From the NCBI RefSeq assembly GCF_002354895.1, contig NZ_CP023439.1:2418001-2482000 (forward strand): a DNA stretch of 64,000 bases. The letters are read 5' to 3'. The notes beneath the pieces were generated by a model. It had not been told where the DNA came from, did no database searches, and worked only from the letters and a program-made list of their open reading frames with translations. Source of the DNA: Thauera sp. K11. GTDB lineage: Bacteria > Pseudomonadota > Gammaproteobacteria > Burkholderiales > Rhodocyclaceae. This document shows positions 9,601 through 18,064 of the stretch, piece after piece; position 1 is the stretch's first letter, and each line of letters opens with the position of its first letter. The translations under genes were made by a program, and so were the position numbers.

Positions 9601-10280
9601 CCGACAAGGTGCGCTCGGACGCCGGTTTCATGCAGGTCGCCGAGCTGTACGCCGGCCACTCGGGCTTCGAAGCCACCCAAGTCGTCGCCGAGCTCGTCGC
9701 CGGCGAATCTATGCCCTTTCTGCCCGTGCTGCGCTACGCCGACACGGGTCTGCGCAAGCGCGCGCAGTGGGAAGACACCTGGGCGCTGCAGCGGCGCGAG
9801 GACGCCGGCGAGAAGGTCGGCAAGATCCCGGTGCCGCCCAAGTACCAGAGCAAGGACTTCCTGAAGGCCGACCTCTGGCGCCTGCGCGGCGGTCTGGACG
9901 TGCCCAAGGAGCGCTGGGTCAGCTACCCCGGCTGCGAACGCGGCGCCGATACCAGCCTACCCATCGCCTGGGCGGGGTGGAACCATCTGCAGCAGGCCAC
10001 CGCCCTGGCAGCCTACTACCTGGAGATGAAGGAGAACGAGGGCTGGGAGCCTGCGCGCCTGCAACCGCTGCTCGCCGGCCTGCTGGAACTGGTGCCCTGG
10101 CTGGAGCAGTGGCACAACGAGATCGACCCCGCGTACGGCGAGCGCATGGGCACGTACTACCGGGGCTTCGTCAACGAAGAAGCTCGCGCGCTCGCGTTCA
10201 CCCTTGACGACCTCCGTGCGTGGAAGCCGGTTGTCACGGCGGCGAAGCGCGGCCGGAAGAAAGCTGCACAGCCGTCATGA
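6660..10280 (+). CDS. pglX: BREX-2 adenine-specific DNA methyltransferase PglX
   Basis: The product of 1206 residues starts at GTG 6660, preceded by GGAAAG at a suitable distance; the longer frame upstream overlaps pglW and is unlike the family. Motif I is DPTCGSGHFL from D235 and motif IV is NPPY at 373-376, the gamma-class N6-adenine methyltransferase pair. A predicted target-recognition region lies at about 515-800 and a conserved BREX-2-specific C-terminal domain at about 1010-1200. PglX marks host DNA and is part of phage exclusion in Pgl systems. The recognition region (about 8200-8900) looks less GC-rich than its flanks, which suggests domain exchange. Confidence 0.94.
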   Translation: MINAPQLLADLTRLLKRLEDDLRQRIAEVAELKAGLQAEWQAARDAERTAETFESWADQVITQAGVHWLLSCVFLRFIEDNELVERPWLGGTPESDRLALARDRHEAYFRERPLESDRDYLLACFREAGTLPGLHTFFDEAHNPVFRLGISGDAAMALRQFWQQVDPNTGTLAHDFTDPDWNTRFLGDLYQDLSEATRKRYALLQTPEFVEEFILDRTLTPAIREFGFRDVRMIDPTCGSGHFLLGGFRRLVDEWVRHEPARNPRDIAQRALDAVAGVDLNPFAVAISRFRLLVAALKVSGVHRLTEAPDFKLNVAIGDSLLHGKRFGMTATEGMFEGAEHYAGTGLAHAYASEDLAEVQRILGRQYHAVVGNPPYIVVKDAALNAAYRQRYASCHMKYSLGAPFTERFFDLALTGNGRPAGFVGLITANSFMKREFGSKLIEEVLPRLDLTHVIDTAGAYIPGHGTPTVVLFGRHRGPVGDGVRAVMGIKGEPSTPDDPAKGQVWSAIVAQVDRAGSESEFVSVTDMPRATFATHPWSIGGGGASELLEHLNESAAASLGSLIDVIGRTTHTGEDNVFFVPPDWTKRKGLSNVAVGLVEGEWIRDFQLEAQLQSLFPYDQSTCQVLDALPRQLEQHFWTYRRTLRERRDFGNYIEDRGLRWYEHSMFFPERFKARIGIAFAFVATHNHFVVDRGGKVFKQSAPVIKLPAGASEEDHLGQLGLLNSSAACFWMKQVFHNKGSTVDQHGARQRTDAFEDFYEYTSTGLKDFPLTAQRPIELGRKLDTLATMLAATLPAALLEAAVNDTALPGRAALDAARARAASLRAQMIALQEELDWKCYGLYGLLPPGKVAAGVECATPPEISLGERAFEIVLARRVAAGQEATAWFVRHGSKPITDIPSYWPEDYRQVVQRRIELIERDRNIGLIERSEYKRRWNTSSWEELERAALRNWLLDRLEGAHLWPASADQPPQLTTVNRLADKVRSDAGFMQVAELYAGHSGFEATQVVAELVAGESMPFLPVLRYADTGLRKRAQWEDTWALQRREDAGEKVGKIPVPPKYQSKDFLKADLWRLRGGLDVPKERWVSYPGCERGADTSLPIAWAGWNHLQQATALAAYYLEMKENEGWEPARLQPLLAGLLELVPWLEQWHNEIDPAYGERMGTYYRGFVNEEARALAFTLDDLRAWKPVVTAAKRGRKKAAQPS

Positions 10281-10318
10281 CAGCCCGTATCCGATTGCCA
10301 CAAGCGAAGAGACCAAAG

Positions 10319-10346
10319 AAGCCCTCGTCGGTCGCAACGAGGGCTT
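10319..10346 (+). promoter_or_regulatory. Stem-loop in the pglX-pglY gap
   Basis: AAGCCCTCGT (10319-10328) and ACGAGGGCTT (10337-10346) form a perfect 10-bp stem with an 8-base loop, ending a few bases before the pglY ribosome-binding site (AAGGAG). There is no U-tract, so it is more likely an mRNA processing, stability or translation-control element than a terminator. Confidence 0.5.
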
Positions 10347-10362
10347 GGGAAGGAGTTCACTG

Positions 10363-13300
10363 ATGCCGCTGCTGAAAGACCTGATCACTATCCCCGAGCG
10401 CGTGCATCAGGGCGACTTCGTCCTGCAGCTCACCAAGGGGGTCACCGAGCCGGAGCAGACGCTGCGCGACTACGTGGTGACGCCGCAGCTGGTCGATGCG
10501 TTCAGCAACGCCCTGGGCTTCATCCAGCAGGCCGTGCAGACGGCGAGCAGCAAGGCCGCCTACCTGCACGGCAGCTTCGGCTCCGGCAAGAGCCACTTCA
10601 TGGCGGTGCTCAACCTGCTGCTGGCCGGCAACACGCAGGCACGCTCGATTCCCGAGTTGGCCGATGTCGTGGCGCGCCACAGCTGGACGCATGGGCGCAA
10701 GTTCCTGCTGGTCCCGTATCACATGATCGGCGCGCGAGACATGGAGTCGGCCATCCTCGGCCAGTACGCCGAGTTCGTGCGCAAGAAGCACCCTGAGGCG
10801 CCGGTGCCCGGTTTCTACCTGGCCGAGGGCCTGTTCAAGGATGCGCGCGAACTGCGCGAGCGCATGGGCGATGAGCCCTTCTTCGCCCAGTTGAACAAGG
10901 GCGCTGCCGGCGGCGGTGGCGGTGGCGGCTGGGGCGAGTTCGAGAGCGGCTGGGATGCTGCCAGCTTCGAAGCGGCCATGCTGGAGCCGCCCAATGGCGA
11001 GGAGCGTTCGCGCCTCGTCGGCGACCTGATCACGCAGTACTTCTCGGCCTACCGCAGCCTGGCCGGCAGCGGCGAGTCGTTCGTCTCGCTCGACGATGGG
11101 CTCAGCATCATGAGCCGCCACGCCCAGGCGCTGGGCTACGACGCGGTCATCCTGTTCCTGGACGAGCTGGTGCTCTGGCTTGCGAGTCATGCCGCCGACG
11201 TCAACTTCGTCAGCCGCGAGGGCACGAAGCTGGTGAAGCTGGTGGAGGCCACCAACGCGGATCGGCCCGTGCCGCTGATCAGCTTCGTCGCGCGCCAGCG
11301 CGACCTGCGCGACCTGGTAGGCGAGAACCTCGCCGGCTCGGTGCAGTTGCAGTTCAGCGATGTGCTCAAGCACTGGGAAGCGCGCTTCCACCGCATCACG
11401 CTGGAAGACCGCAACCTGCCGGCCATCGCCGAGAAGCGCGTGCTGCGCCCGGTGGACGAAGCCGCACGGCAGACGCTGCAGACCACGTTCGACGACGTGA
11501 TGAAGATGCGCAAGGACGTGCTCGACACCTTGCTCACCACCACGGCCGACCGGGAGATGTTCCGCAAGGTCTATCCGTTCAGCCCGGCGCTCGTGCAGAC
11601 GCTGATCGCCGTCTCGGCGGCGCTGCAGCGCGAGCGCACCGCGCTGAAGCTGATGCTGCAGTTGCTGGTGGACCGTCGGGCGGACCTGGAGCTCGGGCAA
11701 CTGATCCCGGTAGGCGACCTGTACGACGCCATCGCCGAAGGCGACGAACCGTTCTCGGAAGGCATGCGCCTTCACTTCGACAACGCGAAGCGCCTGTACA
11801 ACCAGCGGCTTCTGCCCATGCTGGAGCGCCACCACGGGGTCACCTGGGAGGCCATCAAGCTCGGCCAGGCGGACCCGACGGCGGCCAAGAACCTGCGCAA
11901 CGACGCGCGGCTGCTCAAGACACTGCTGCTCGGCGCGCTGGTGCCCGAGGTGGAATCGCTCAAGGGCCTGACTGCGCAGCGACTGGCCGCGCTGAACCAC
12001 GGCACCTTCCGCTCACCCATCCCCGGGCGCGAGGCGCAGGACGTGTTGCGAAAGTGCCGCGACTGGGCCAGCGAGATCGGCGAGATCAAGATCACCGAGG
12101 ACCAGAACCCGGTGATCTCGATCCAGGTCACCGGCGTCGACATCGAGCCGATCCTGCGTGCGGCCGAGGCCAACGACAACGCCGGCAATCGGCGCAAGAA
12201 GATCCGCGAGACCCTGTTCGAGCAGCTGGGCATTCAGGACGCCGGCGGGTTGTTCACGACCTACGAGTTTGTCTGGCGCGGCACGCGGCGTGAGGTCGAG
12301 CTGCTGTACGAGAACGTCCGCGAGATGACCGACGACCGCCTGCGTGGCCGATCGGGCGCCTGGTCGGTGGTGATTGACTTTCCGTTCGACGACGCGAACT
12401 TCGGCCCGGCGGATGATCTGGCGCGCCTGGGCGCGTACCGCGGCGGCGACACGCGGACGCTCGTGTGGCTGCCCTCCTTCCTCAGCAACAAGGCGCTGGC
12501 CGACCTCGGCCGCCTGGTCGTGCTCGACTACATCCTGCAAGGCGACCGCTTCGACAACTACGCTGCGCACCTGTCGTTCGTCGACCGCGTGCAGGCCAAG
12601 GCGCTGGCCAGGAATCAGCTCGACCAGCTGCGGATCAAGCTCCGTTCGCAACTCGAAGTGGCTTACGGTATCAGCACCGAGCCGCGGGACGCGGTGAGCA
12701 ATCCGCTCACGGCAGACCAGCAGTTCCAGTCGCTGGACCCGACGCTGTCGCCGCGCCCTCCCGTGGGTGCCGACTTCCGCAGCGCCTTCGAGAGCCTGCT
12801 GGGCCAGCTGTTTGCCCACCAGTACCCGGCGCATCCCGAGTTCGACACCGAGATCAAGGCCAGCGTCATTAAGAAGGTCTGGCCCGAAGTGCAGAAGGCC
12901 ATCGAATCGCCTGGCCAGCGCGGGCTCGTGCAAGACAGCTCGACACGCAAGCTGGTACGCGCCGTGGTGAACCCCTGCCAGCTCGGGCAGATGGGCGAGA
13001 CCCACCTGCTGATCGAGCCCCACTGGCAGTCGCGATTCGGGCAGAGCCACGCGCGCGACGGCGGCGGACCGATCACGGTGGCCAAGCTGCGCCGCTGGAT
13101 CGACACCCCGGTGCCGATGGGACTGCCGATCGAGCTGCAGAACCTGATCATCCTGGCGTATGCCGCGTCCACCAACCGCCGCTTCACGCTGCGGGGCGGG
13201 CCAGTCGAGCCCACCATCGACAGCCTGTCCGACGACATGGAGTTGAAGGAACAGGCGCTGCCCAACGCCGCCGACTGGCAGACGGCGCTGCAACGGGCCT

Positions 13301-14058
13301 CCAGCCTTTTCGGCCTGACGCTCGCGCAGACGCTCAATGCGGCCAACGTCGGCCGCCTGGTCGATGACGTGAAGCAAGCGGCCAGCGGCAAGCGCGAAGC
13401 AGTGGGCCGGCTAGTCGCACAGGTCCGTGACCGATCGAACCGCTATGCAGCGGGCGCCACCGGTGCCCGGCAGCAGTCGGCGGAATCTGCGCAAGCGCTG
13501 CTGGCCACGCTCACGCAGGCCGCGGAAGGCGATGTCGTGACATCGCTGGCCACCGCGACCCTGAATACCTCAGAGGCGGCGGTGAGCCGTACCCTCGGCC
13601 AGGCGCAGGCGTGCGCCGACGCGCTCACCAACGGCAACTGGCAGTTGTTCGACGTGGTGCGCGATCTCGGGGACCATCGACGCGATGCAGCGGCCGGCAT
13701 CATGACTCGCCTCGCGGAGGTACTGACCGCCGACGAGCATGTCGTCCCGCTCAAGTCGCGGCTGGCAGAGCTCGAACGAGACGCCATGCAGTTGCTCGCG
13801 GCCGCTGCGCCCGCGCAGCCACCCGCACCTGCACCGGTCGCACCCGGTGGGACTGCTCCAGCCACGCCACTGCCCCCGGTCTTGCCACCCGCGCCGGGCT
13901 ACAACGGCCCGGAGGTGGTGGAAGAGAAACAGGCGCTTCATCTGACCGGCGCCGCCGCAGTAGCGGAGCTGGATGACCTGAAGGCGCGCATCGCACGCGA
14001 CCGCGATCTGGAACTGACGCTCAGCTGGCGGCTGGAGCGCAAGGGCACCAAGCTATGA
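10363..14058 (+). CDS. pglY: BREX-2 ATPase PglY
   Basis: ATG 10363 follows an AAGGAG box at good spacing and gives 1231 residues. A Walker A motif GSFGSGKS lies at 70-77 (K76) and a Walker B ILFLDE with D267/E268, so it is a large P-loop ATPase. A Gly-rich tract (about residues 182-190) encoded by GGC/GGT repeats forms a flexible linker between the Walker motifs. The rest is large alpha-helical sequence, ending in a Pro/Ala-rich linker and a short conserved C-terminal segment. PglY is the large ATPase characteristic of BREX-2. Its stop codon overlaps the pglZ start (ATGA), so the two are translationally coupled. Confidence 0.92.
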   Translation: MPLLKDLITIPERVHQGDFVLQLTKGVTEPEQTLRDYVVTPQLVDAFSNALGFIQQAVQTASSKAAYLHGSFGSGKSHFMAVLNLLLAGNTQARSIPELADVVARHSWTHGRKFLLVPYHMIGARDMESAILGQYAEFVRKKHPEAPVPGFYLAEGLFKDARELRERMGDEPFFAQLNKGAAGGGGGGGWGEFESGWDAASFEAAMLEPPNGEERSRLVGDLITQYFSAYRSLAGSGESFVSLDDGLSIMSRHAQALGYDAVILFLDELVLWLASHAADVNFVSREGTKLVKLVEATNADRPVPLISFVARQRDLRDLVGENLAGSVQLQFSDVLKHWEARFHRITLEDRNLPAIAEKRVLRPVDEAARQTLQTTFDDVMKMRKDVLDTLLTTTADREMFRKVYPFSPALVQTLIAVSAALQRERTALKLMLQLLVDRRADLELGQLIPVGDLYDAIAEGDEPFSEGMRLHFDNAKRLYNQRLLPMLERHHGVTWEAIKLGQADPTAAKNLRNDARLLKTLLLGALVPEVESLKGLTAQRLAALNHGTFRSPIPGREAQDVLRKCRDWASEIGEIKITEDQNPVISIQVTGVDIEPILRAAEANDNAGNRRKKIRETLFEQLGIQDAGGLFTTYEFVWRGTRREVELLYENVREMTDDRLRGRSGAWSVVIDFPFDDANFGPADDLARLGAYRGGDTRTLVWLPSFLSNKALADLGRLVVLDYILQGDRFDNYAAHLSFVDRVQAKALARNQLDQLRIKLRSQLEVAYGISTEPRDAVSNPLTADQQFQSLDPTLSPRPPVGADFRSAFESLLGQLFAHQYPAHPEFDTEIKASVIKKVWPEVQKAIESPGQRGLVQDSSTRKLVRAVVNPCQLGQMGETHLLIEPHWQSRFGQSHARDGGGPITVAKLRRWIDTPVPMGLPIELQNLIILAYAASTNRRFTLRGGPVEPTIDSLSDDMELKEQALPNAADWQTALQRASSLFGLTLAQTLNAANVGRLVDDVKQAASGKREAVGRLVAQVRDRSNRYAAGATGARQQSAESAQALLATLTQAAEGDVVTSLATATLNTSEAAVSRTLGQAQACADALTNGNWQLFDVVRDLGDHRRDAAAGIMTRLAEVLTADEHVVPLKSRLAELERDAMQLLAAAAPAQPPAPAPVAPGGTAPATPLPPVLPPAPGYNGPEVVEEKQALHLTGAAAVAELDDLKARIARDRDLELTLSWRLERKGTKL

Positions 14059-16754
14059 GCTTGTCGACCCCGCAGATCGCGGCGCAGCTCGAGCGGGTGC
14101 TGGCGAGCGATCCATCCACCGTGGCCTTGGCAATTCGGGCGAGAGCCCGTCAGCCATGGCCCGAGACGCTGAACCAGCGCGGCCGGCAGTTCGCGCTGCG
14201 GTGGTGCGAGTCGTCGCTGGCCATCCGCGAGGCGCTGTGCGATGTGGAGCAGCATGACACGGCAACGGCGGGGCTGGTGGTCCTCACACCGTTGGCGACA
14301 CATGAGATCGCCGAGGACATCGCGGCGCGCCTGGCGCGCGCGCGGGTGTTTCAGCCCGAGGGCTGGGACATCGTCCGTCAACTGTTCCAGGCCAAGGAGA
14401 CCGACGCCCGGCTGGGGCGCTTCGCCTGGATGCCGCAGTGCCTGATCGACGGCGCGGCTCAGGGCCCCTACCCGCCCGTGGCCAATGGCTTTCTCGGCCT
14501 GGAGACGGCGTGGCAGGAAGTGCTGCAACGGTTTCTTCGGATCCCAGCGGCTCGCCCGGACGCCGTTTCTCTGCTGACCTGGTCGATGACCACCGGCGCC
14601 GACGCTACGCTGGATCAGCTGCCCGCCGCCGCCAGAGCGGACGTGATGCGCTGGCTTTCGGAGGCGGCCGGCAGCGCTGGGGAAATGGTCCTGGGCTGCG
14701 TCGAGGCCGGTCGCACGGCGGACGCCTTGCCACTGGGGCTGGTTTGCGGCGTGGTCTTCGCACCGGAAGGCGAAGGACAGGCTGCGCTGGGCCAGGCTGC
14801 CATCCGCCTTGAGCGGTTCGTCAACGACAAGCACATCGGCGTGCCGGAAGGCCGGGCCTGGGCGCGCGCCGCAGAGCAAGTGGTGCGGGCAGCCGGGTTG
14901 GAGACCGCGCGCGCCACGCTCGACCGTGCAGATGCCTTGCTGCGGGACCTGCGCGTCGCCGAGTTCGCGCACTTGAGCGATCTGCTTCCCGCTGCGCTGG
15001 ATCAGCGGATGCAGGACTTCGCGCTCGCCCTGTCGGCGCATGTGGCCGAGCCCACCGAGGCCAACCTGGCCCAGGTGGAGCTGCAGGCCGACCGCGTGCT
15101 CAGACACACGTTGATGGCGGCCCAGCCGCCGCGCGCTGAGCGCGTGGGGATGGCGCGCCGTCTTGCCCGCTGGCTGTTGACCGCGCCCCGATCAGTGGCG
15201 GCGCTGCCGAGTGCCGTGGCCTGGCAGTCGGACGAAGGCGCCTTCGTGGACTGGGCACGTTTCCGTCTGCTCGGCGGCGACGAGATTCCGGAGCTGTCGC
15301 AGGCCTACGGCGCGTGCCGCGAAGCGCTGATCGCGCGGCGGAACAAGTTCGCCAAGCCATTCGCCCAGGCGTTGATCGAGTGGAACGCGAACAAGCCGTC
15401 CATCGACGGGCGCCTGGTGCCGGTCGAATCCGTAGTCGAGCACGTCGTGGCGCCAATCGCTGCCGCCCATCCGACCTTGCTGCTGGTGATGGATGGCCTG
15501 AGCATCAGCATCTTCCGGGAACTGTTCGCGCGCAGCGCGAGCCATGGCTGGGCCGAGATGGTGCCGAGCGACCTCGGGCAGCCTCTCGTCGGGGTGGCGG
15601 CGCTGCCCACCGTCACCGAGGTCAGTCGTACCAGCCTGCTTTGTGGGCGGCTCACGCTGGGAGCCGCCGCGCAGGAGCGATCGGGATTCGCTTCGCATGC
15701 GGCGCTGCTTGCGCACAGCCGCGCCGGAGCACCGCCCCGGTTGTTCCACAAGGGCGATCTGGCCGACGCGACCAACCTGGCCCCCGAGGTGCGCGCGGCA
15801 ATCGCGGACCCTCATCAGCGCGTGATCGGCGTGGTCTACAACGCGGTCGACGATCACCTGAGTGGCCCCGACCAGCTGCATCAGCGCTGGACGCTCGAAG
15901 ACCTGCGGCTGCTGCTGCCTCTGCTGCGTGAAGCGCGGGAAGCAAGGCGCGTGGTGGTGATCACCGCCGACCATGGACACCTGCTGGAAGACGGCACGAC
16001 CCAAGTGAGTCACGGCAGCGAGAGCGATCGCTGGCGCCCGGGCACGGACAGCCGCGCGCCGCACGAGGTGACGGTGAGCGGCGGGCGCGTGGTGACAAGC
16101 GATGGCTCGAACACGGTCGTGTGCCTCTGGGGAGAAAGCACTCGATACGGCGGGCGCAAGAACGGCTACCACGGTGGGCTGTCACCCCAGGAGGTGACGG
16201 TGCCGCTCGCCGTGATGGTGCCCCTGGGCATGAACCTGCCCGGATGGACGCCCGCACCGCCTGCTCAGCCCGAGTGGTGGGAGCTGCCGCCGATCCCGAA
16301 ATCGAAAGAAGCCAAGCCCGCGCTCGCACAACCTGTGCGACCCGCTGGCCGCAAGCCGACCGCGCAGGTGGGTCAGCCTCAGCTCTTCGAGGAGACCGAG
16401 TTGCCGACCGCACCGGCGCCGGCCGCTCCAGACTGGATCAGCGCCCTGCTGAGCGGAACGATCTACGCGTCGCAAAGGCAACTGGCTGCGCGGGTTGCAC
16501 TCCCAGACGAGAAGATGCGAGCGCTGCTGACCGCGCTCTCTGAGCGTGGGGGCAAGCTCTCGCGCGCTGCGCTGGCCCAGCGGCTCTCACTGCCGGAGAT
16601 CCGCCTGGGCGGCATGCTGAGCGCGGTCAGGCGGATGTTGAACGTGGACCAGGCCCCGGTGCTGGTCATCGATGAGGCGGCCGGAACCGTGGAGTTGAAC
16701 ATCGCGCTGTTGCACCAGCAGTTCCGCGTCGGCGGCCCAGGGAGTCAACGATGA
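14055..16754 (+). CDS. pglZ: BREX-2 phosphatase-like protein PglZ
   Basis: This 899-residue protein belongs to the alkaline-phosphatase superfamily. The metal-site segments are visible as LLLVMDGLS with D480 and ITADHGH with D639/H640. The N-terminal half is helical, and the C-terminal 150 residues hold a Pro-rich linker and a winged-helix-like segment. PglZ is the signature component of all BREX/Pgl systems; its biochemical role is not settled. It overlaps pglY upstream and brxD downstream by four bases each, the usual sign of co-translation within a complex. Confidence 0.93.
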   Translation: MSLSTPQIAAQLERVLASDPSTVALAIRARARQPWPETLNQRGRQFALRWCESSLAIREALCDVEQHDTATAGLVVLTPLATHEIAEDIAARLARARVFQPEGWDIVRQLFQAKETDARLGRFAWMPQCLIDGAAQGPYPPVANGFLGLETAWQEVLQRFLRIPAARPDAVSLLTWSMTTGADATLDQLPAAARADVMRWLSEAAGSAGEMVLGCVEAGRTADALPLGLVCGVVFAPEGEGQAALGQAAIRLERFVNDKHIGVPEGRAWARAAEQVVRAAGLETARATLDRADALLRDLRVAEFAHLSDLLPAALDQRMQDFALALSAHVAEPTEANLAQVELQADRVLRHTLMAAQPPRAERVGMARRLARWLLTAPRSVAALPSAVAWQSDEGAFVDWARFRLLGGDEIPELSQAYGACREALIARRNKFAKPFAQALIEWNANKPSIDGRLVPVESVVEHVVAPIAAAHPTLLLVMDGLSISIFRELFARSASHGWAEMVPSDLGQPLVGVAALPTVTEVSRTSLLCGRLTLGAAAQERSGFASHAALLAHSRAGAPPRLFHKGDLADATNLAPEVRAAIADPHQRVIGVVYNAVDDHLSGPDQLHQRWTLEDLRLLLPLLREAREARRVVVITADHGHLLEDGTTQVSHGSESDRWRPGTDSRAPHEVTVSGGRVVTSDGSNTVVCLWGESTRYGGRKNGYHGGLSPQEVTVPLAVMVPLGMNLPGWTPAPPAQPEWWELPPIPKSKEAKPALAQPVRPAGRKPTAQVGQPQLFEETELPTAPAPAAPDWISALLSGTIYASQRQLAARVALPDEKMRALLTALSERGGKLSRAALAQRLSLPEIRLGGMLSAVRRMLNVDQAPVLVIDEAAGTVELNIALLHQQFRVGGPGSQR

Positions 16755-18064
16755 TCAGCGCCGCGCGGCGGGAAGACATCGTCGGTGCCCTGCGTCGCGG
16801 CACCGTGCCGAGCAGCGGCCTGGACGCGCTCGCAGTGGGCATCGAATCGTTCGCGCCCACTCTCGACGAGGAGCTCGCCACGGTCGCCGCCGGCCGCGGC
16901 GGATTCAAGGCCGTACGCGGCGAGTACGGCACCGGCAAGACCTTCTTCGGGCGTTGGCTGCAGGAGCGGGCGCGCGCCCGCGGCTTTGCGGCGACGGAAG
17001 TCCAGATCAATGAAACCGAAACGCCGCTGCACCGCCTGGAGACGGTCTATCGCCGACTCGTCGAACACCTGGGCACGGCAGACAGCGCCAGCGGCGCTTT
17101 CCGCGGTGTCGTCGATGGCTGGTTCTACGCACTGGAGCAGGACGTTCTGGCCGACGCGTCGGTCGATCCCAACGACGCCGAGGAGCTGCTGTCGCGCACC
17201 GATGCGCTGATGGAGGCGCGCATCGCCGCCATCAGCAAGACTGCCCCCGCGTTCTCTGCCGTGCTGCGCACCTACCGGCGCGCTCTGGCGGCCGGGGATG
17301 GCATGTTGGCGGATGGTCTCATCAGCTGGCTGGCGGGGCAGCCGAACGTGGCAGCCAGCGTCAAGCGCGCAGCAGGCATCAAGGGTGACCTCGATCATTT
17401 CGGCGCCACGAACTTCCTGGTGGGCCTGCTCACCATCCTGCGCGACAGCGGCTACTCCGGTCTGGTCATGGTGCTGGACGAGGTGGAAACGCTGCAGCGC
17501 ATGCGCACCGACACCCGCGAGAAGGGCCTGAACGCGCTCAGGCAATGGATCGACGAGATCGATGCGGGGCGGTATCCGGGCCTCTATCTGGTCGTCACGG
17601 GGACACCGGCGTTCTTCGACGGCCCCCAGGGCGTGCAGCGCCTCGCGCCGCTGGCCCAACGTTTGCACGTCGACTTCGGCACCGACCGTCGCTTCGACAA
17701 CCCCCGGGCGGTCCAGATCCGCCTGGCACCCTTCGACCATACGGCCCTGCTGGCCGTGGGACGACGCGTCCGAGACATCTACGCCGAAGGCCGCCCCCAC
17801 GAGCAGCGCCTGCGCAGTGTCGTGGACGACAACTACCTCGACACGCTGGCCCGCGCTGTGGCCGGCGGCTTGGGCGGCAAGATCGGCGTGGCGCCGCGGT
17901 TGTTCTTGAAGAAACTCGTCGCCGACATTCTGGATCGTGTCGATCTGCACGAGGACTTCGATCCACGCCGGCACTACACCCTGACGCTGGCCGAGAGCGA
18001 GATGTCGGTGGTCGAACGGGCGGCCGCAAGCGCCACGTCGGTGGACGACATCGAGCTGCCATGA
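16751..18064 (+). CDS. brxD: BREX ATP-binding protein BrxD
   Basis: The 437-residue product is an AAA-type ATPase (DUF2791/BrxD family). Walker A is GEYGTGKT with K63, and Walker B is VMVLDEVE with D243/E244. A sensor-like VTGTPAFF segment follows. Length is normal for the family. The start ATGA overlaps the pglZ stop and its own stop overlaps the brxHI start, so it sits in the middle of a coupled set. BrxD with BrxHI is the expected accessory pair of type 2 BREX. Confidence 0.9.
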   Translation: MISAARREDIVGALRRGTVPSSGLDALAVGIESFAPTLDEELATVAAGRGGFKAVRGEYGTGKTFFGRWLQERARARGFAATEVQINETETPLHRLETVYRRLVEHLGTADSASGAFRGVVDGWFYALEQDVLADASVDPNDAEELLSRTDALMEARIAAISKTAPAFSAVLRTYRRALAAGDGMLADGLISWLAGQPNVAASVKRAAGIKGDLDHFGATNFLVGLLTILRDSGYSGLVMVLDEVETLQRMRTDTREKGLNALRQWIDEIDAGRYPGLYLVVTGTPAFFDGPQGVQRLAPLAQRLHVDFGTDRRFDNPRAVQIRLAPFDHTALLAVGRRVRDIYAEGRPHEQRLRSVVDDNYLDTLARAVAGGLGGKIGVAPRLFLKKLVADILDRVDLHEDFDPRRHYTLTLAESEMSVVERAAASATSVDDIELP

